DNA of 20,668 bases from Hypsibius dujardini (taxonomy: Eukaryota > Tardigrada > Eutardigrada > Parachela > Hypsibiidae). The notes beneath the pieces were generated by a model that worked only from the letters and a program-made list of their open reading frames with translations, did not search any database and was not told the origin of the DNA. The stretch covers positions 1 through 20,668 of the forward strand of contig LRSR01013488.1 in assembly GCA_001579985.1 (NCBI GenBank), in the 5' to 3' direction. Made by a program: the position numbers and the translations under genes. Below are positions 18,611 to 20,668 of this stretch, piece by piece. Numbering within the stretch: position 1 is the first letter of the stretch; the number at the start of each line of letters is the position of its first letter.

Positions 18611-18616
18611 TATATC
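18611..18616 (+). promoter_or_regulatory. Possible TATA box of the 18744 gene
   Basis: TATATC lies 133 bp upstream of the ATG at 18744 and just after the 22-bp array. If used, transcription would start after the alternative ATG at 18630, which favours the start at 18744. Confidence 0.3.
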
Positions 18617-18743
18617 AGGTTGCCAGAATATGAAGCAGCGCTTAGTCGAGTACATTCACATCTCGAAACGGACATTAAGAAAACGATCCTCTCTATATCC
18701 AGCACAGACAAAAACATCAGTCTTACTTACTAAGAAGTGCAAC

Positions 18744-19215
18744 ATGTGGGACAGACAGGATTCTAATCTCGCCGATTCTGACTCTACAACGTGGGCAGTC
18801 TTGCTTGTGGTCTCCTCCATCGCATTGTTTTTCAGTGGGCAAAATGTCCCGCCGTTAACTGCTTCGAGGTTTTCCTCTTTCATTTCCGGTGGACTAGCAC
18901 AACAATCGACCTTGACCGATTTCCCCTCACCGCAAAAAAGTAGGTTTTCTTCACCCACGGAGAAGTAATTGGCTTCGAAATCAAGCGCTCCTTTTAATCT
19001 CCCGCTTTTTTCCTTTTTTTTGTGCAGTAATTTGGAGGAATCTTCAGAAGCCGAAAATCATCCGGAATGAAATGCCCGAACACTCGGACTTCACCGACTT
19101 CACCGACTTCACCGGCTTCACACAGCATTATCTTTCTGTTACGGCGCAGGGTCCCGACAGGGGACCTTTTACCAAGCTGTGTTCTTGTTCTGCCTGGAAT
19201 ATCGCGTGTTGCTAA
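18744..19215 (+). CDS. Small cysteine-tailed membrane or secreted protein, two exons (paralogue A)
   Basis: Exon 1 is 18744-18939 and exon 2 is 19028-19215, giving 127 aa. The donor is A|GTAGGT and the acceptor TGTGCAG|TA, phase 1. A hydrophobic segment (TTWAVLLVVSSIALFFSG, residues 15-32) is either a signal peptide or a single membrane anchor. The middle has a triple DFT repeat from a 9-bp duplication. The C-terminus is F-T-K-L-C-S-C-S-A-W-N-I-A-C-C-stop. An in-frame ATG at 18630 would add 38 basic residues and favour a type II membrane protein. No known family is recognised. The neighbouring gene at 19881 has the same intron phase and the same spacing of the four terminal cysteines, so the two are probably related. 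Confidence 0.68.
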
Positions 19216-19791
19216 CTTTTTTTTTCGTGTTCCCCTTTTTTTGTGTTCCACTTTTCAAAAGTTTCTGTGATATGGAGGTCTCTTTACCGGTATCCTTCGT
19301 GGTCTCGAAAATACCGCTTTTTGTGTTCTCTCGCTTCCACGGCATCGGCATGCGGGCGTGCCGATGAAGTATTGGAGTACTGAAAAAGGAAATACAGGCA
19401 AACAAGAAAGAACCCAGAACAGACATACCAATTCATGAATTGGAAGTTCGGAAATGATCATTTCGGACGTAGCGAAGTTATGAGCCATACCGTGTACACA
19501 TACTGGTATGATCAATCTCCATATCTGGAGCAGCTGTCCTCATGACCAGTCAGTCAAGTCCAAGGTACACACTGAATGATGAGTCAAATTTAAGACGACG
19601 TTTGGCAAACAACGAAACTGCCAGAATCACAAAAAAATGGCTTTTACATCCTGCTGGCTAGCGATAGAACCTGTGTGGATGTACTGTGACCATGGCTTTT
19701 CGGTTCCGGCTAGCCGACACGCGTAGAAGCTGCACTGCGGAACGGAAATCTTAGCGGTGAACAAGATTCTGTCATAACCCGAAACTTCATC
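19216..19791. other. Intergenic region between the two cysteine-tail genes
   Basis: No gene supported. Two close palindromes occur: CCAATTCATGAATTGG (about 19429-19444) and AAATGATCATTT (about 19452-19463). A short inverted repeat, CATCGGCATGC/GCGTGCCGATG, lies near 19343-19366. Confidence 0.4.
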
Positions 19792-19798
19792 TATATAG
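19792..19798 (+). promoter_or_regulatory. Possible TATA box of the 19881 gene
   Basis: TATATAG lies 89 bp upstream of the ATG at 19881, which would leave a leader of about 55-60 nt. Confidence 0.5.
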
Positions 19799-19880
19799 CA
19801 GAAAGAAAAAGCGATTTACGGTACGACACAGAGGCTACACTTTCACGCGGACCAGATCAATTATTACGCAACCTTCCAGG

Positions 19881-20135
19881 ATGACCGTATTCATACTCCT
19901 AATTTGCGCCGTCGTGCTTCAGGGAGTACACGGACAATATTGGAATTACGAAAACTGGACCCCGAATTATTACGGTATGTTGCTTATTAATACAACATGG
20001 CATGGTGGCAGTGGAACTGACAACACCAACAACAACGGGCGTGTCTGTCTGCCTGCTTGTCCGTCTGCCTGACTGATTATCTGTCTATATGGTCCGTTTG
20101 CCTGATTGATTATCTGTCTATAAGTCTGTCTATCC

Positions 20136-20171
<36 letters not shown>

Positions 20172-20482
20172 GCCCGTCTGCCTGATTGATTATCTGTTTG
20201 TCTATCTGCCTTTTGGCTTTCTGTCTCTCATTATTTTCCTGTTCATCATGTCTGGCGCTTTGCCAGACAAAAAAATGGTCCTCAACTGCCATACGGCATC
20301 CAATAAAACAGCTCCCCAGTGCAAGAAGTCGGACTGATTCTTAAATATTCCTTTTTTCAGTGGTCCCACGTCCCGTTTACAACACATACTACCAACAACC
20401 GGGAACGCAAGTCAACTCTATTTCTAATGGCGGTTTCGGCGTAACCTGTTTGTGCAGCCGTGCTGCCATTTGGTGCTGCTGA
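19881..20482 (+). CDS. Small secreted cysteine-tailed peptide, two exons (paralogue B)
   Basis: Exon 1 is 19881-19974 and exon 2 is 20361-20482, giving 71 aa. The donor is G|GTATGT and the acceptor TTTTTTCAG|TG, phase 1. A classical signal peptide (MTVFILLICAVVLQGVHG, cleavage likely before QYW) leads a mature peptide of about 53 residues. It is rich in Tyr, Asn and Gln (QYWNYENWTPNYY, NTYYQQPGTQ) and ends F-G-V-T-C-L-C-S-R-A-A-I-W-C-C-stop. Four cysteines lie within the last eleven residues, consistent with two disulfides in a compact C-terminal knot, or with a CC terminus that is modified. The intron contains a CTGT microsatellite. A TATA box lies upstream and an AATAAA lies 180 bp downstream, so the whole gene appears to be present. 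The family is not known to me. Confidence 0.75.
20042..20205. repeat. CTGT microsatellite in the intron of the 19881 gene
   Basis: (CTGT)n mixed with CTGCCTGATTGATTATCTGT higher-order copies (about 20067, 20101, 20180), in sense orientation relative to the gene. Confidence 0.93.
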
Positions 20483-20661
20483 ACCCGCAAGCATTTACCT
20501 AGCTGAAACCTAGAAGCATTTAGAATATGCCAATAATTCCGGATCGGACTTTCTTGATTTCCGCATAGTTTAGTTGTGTATATCTTCGGCCAATCTTACT
20601 GGCGTTGCTATTCAGCCAAAATGGGGCAACTTTCACTGATTCCACGGGAAGACAACCTCAA

Positions 20662-20667
20662 AATAAA
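20662..20667 (+). terminator. Probable polyadenylation signal of the 19881 gene
   Basis: AATAAA lies 180 bp after the stop codon, at the very end of the window; the cleavage site would fall outside. Confidence 0.5.
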
Positions 20668-20668
20668 A

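Larger units (their letters stand above)
17746..18743. other. Intergenic, repeat-rich region
   Basis: Apart from the two tandem arrays listed separately, no gene is supported. GGGCGTGG/GGGCGCG words recur at 18112-18168. The start may include the 3' untranslated region of the 16630 gene. Confidence 0.35.

Noticed and set aside
18630-18743. The upstream in-frame ATG as the start of paralogue A
   Set aside because: Kept only as an alternative: a TATA-like site at 18611-18616 would place the transcript start after this ATG, and the start at 18744 puts the hydrophobic segment closer to the N-terminus.
1-20668. tRNA or rRNA genes
   Set aside because: No tRNA internal-promoter pattern or rRNA-like sequence was recognised on either strand when read by eye; a covariance-model scan would be the decisive test.

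Overview
The window looks like nuclear DNA of a small invertebrate animal. It carries intron-containing genes with GT-AG splice sites, a complete animal-type kainate glutamate receptor, a rhodopsin-family GPCR, a protein kinase A (PKA) relative, an F-box gene, short introns (about 80-800 bp), non-autonomous DNA transposons and very many mini- and microsatellites. The divergent GPCR and F-box proteins suggest a tardigrade-like lineage, but that is inference; the sequence does not prove the taxon. Gene models below were built by hand, by matching reading frame, intron phase and protein family alignment across exons.

Layout. 307-2478 (+): F-box gene whose F-box is split by an intron that holds a TA-flanked inverted-repeat transposon (450-1328) and a perfect 27-bp inverted repeat (1346-1491). 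2551-3353: hAT-like non-autonomous element carrying a minisatellite. 3557-4823 (-): two-exon GPCR with a CTGT-repeat intron. 5459-5842 (-): weak candidate for a small secreted protein. 6135-7764 (+): three-exon PKA catalytic-subunit relative that lacks the ATP-binding lysine and glycine loop, so probably a pseudokinase. 7765-9622: no intact gene; minisatellites and two decayed LysM-domain fragments. 9623-15620 (-): eleven-exon kainate-type ionotropic glutamate receptor, 870 aa, complete from signal peptide to C-tail. 15768-16195: a 12-bp GGAA-rich minisatellite just upstream of the receptor. 16630-17745 (+): probable two-exon secreted protein of unknown family. 17746-18743: intergenic, repeat-rich. 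18744-19215 and 19881-20482 (+): two neighbouring two-exon genes for small membrane-targeted or secreted proteins, both with a phase-1 intron and both ending in the same cysteine pattern (F-x3-C-x-C-S-x5-C-C-stop).

No operon-like organisation is seen. The GPCR and PKA relative belong to one classical signalling theme (GPCR, cAMP, PKA) and the glutamate receptor is neuronal, but their proximity is not evidence of shared function. The most novel item is the cysteine-tail peptide pair. The next are the PKA-like pseudokinase and the transposon end that seems to supply the F-box gene's splice donor.
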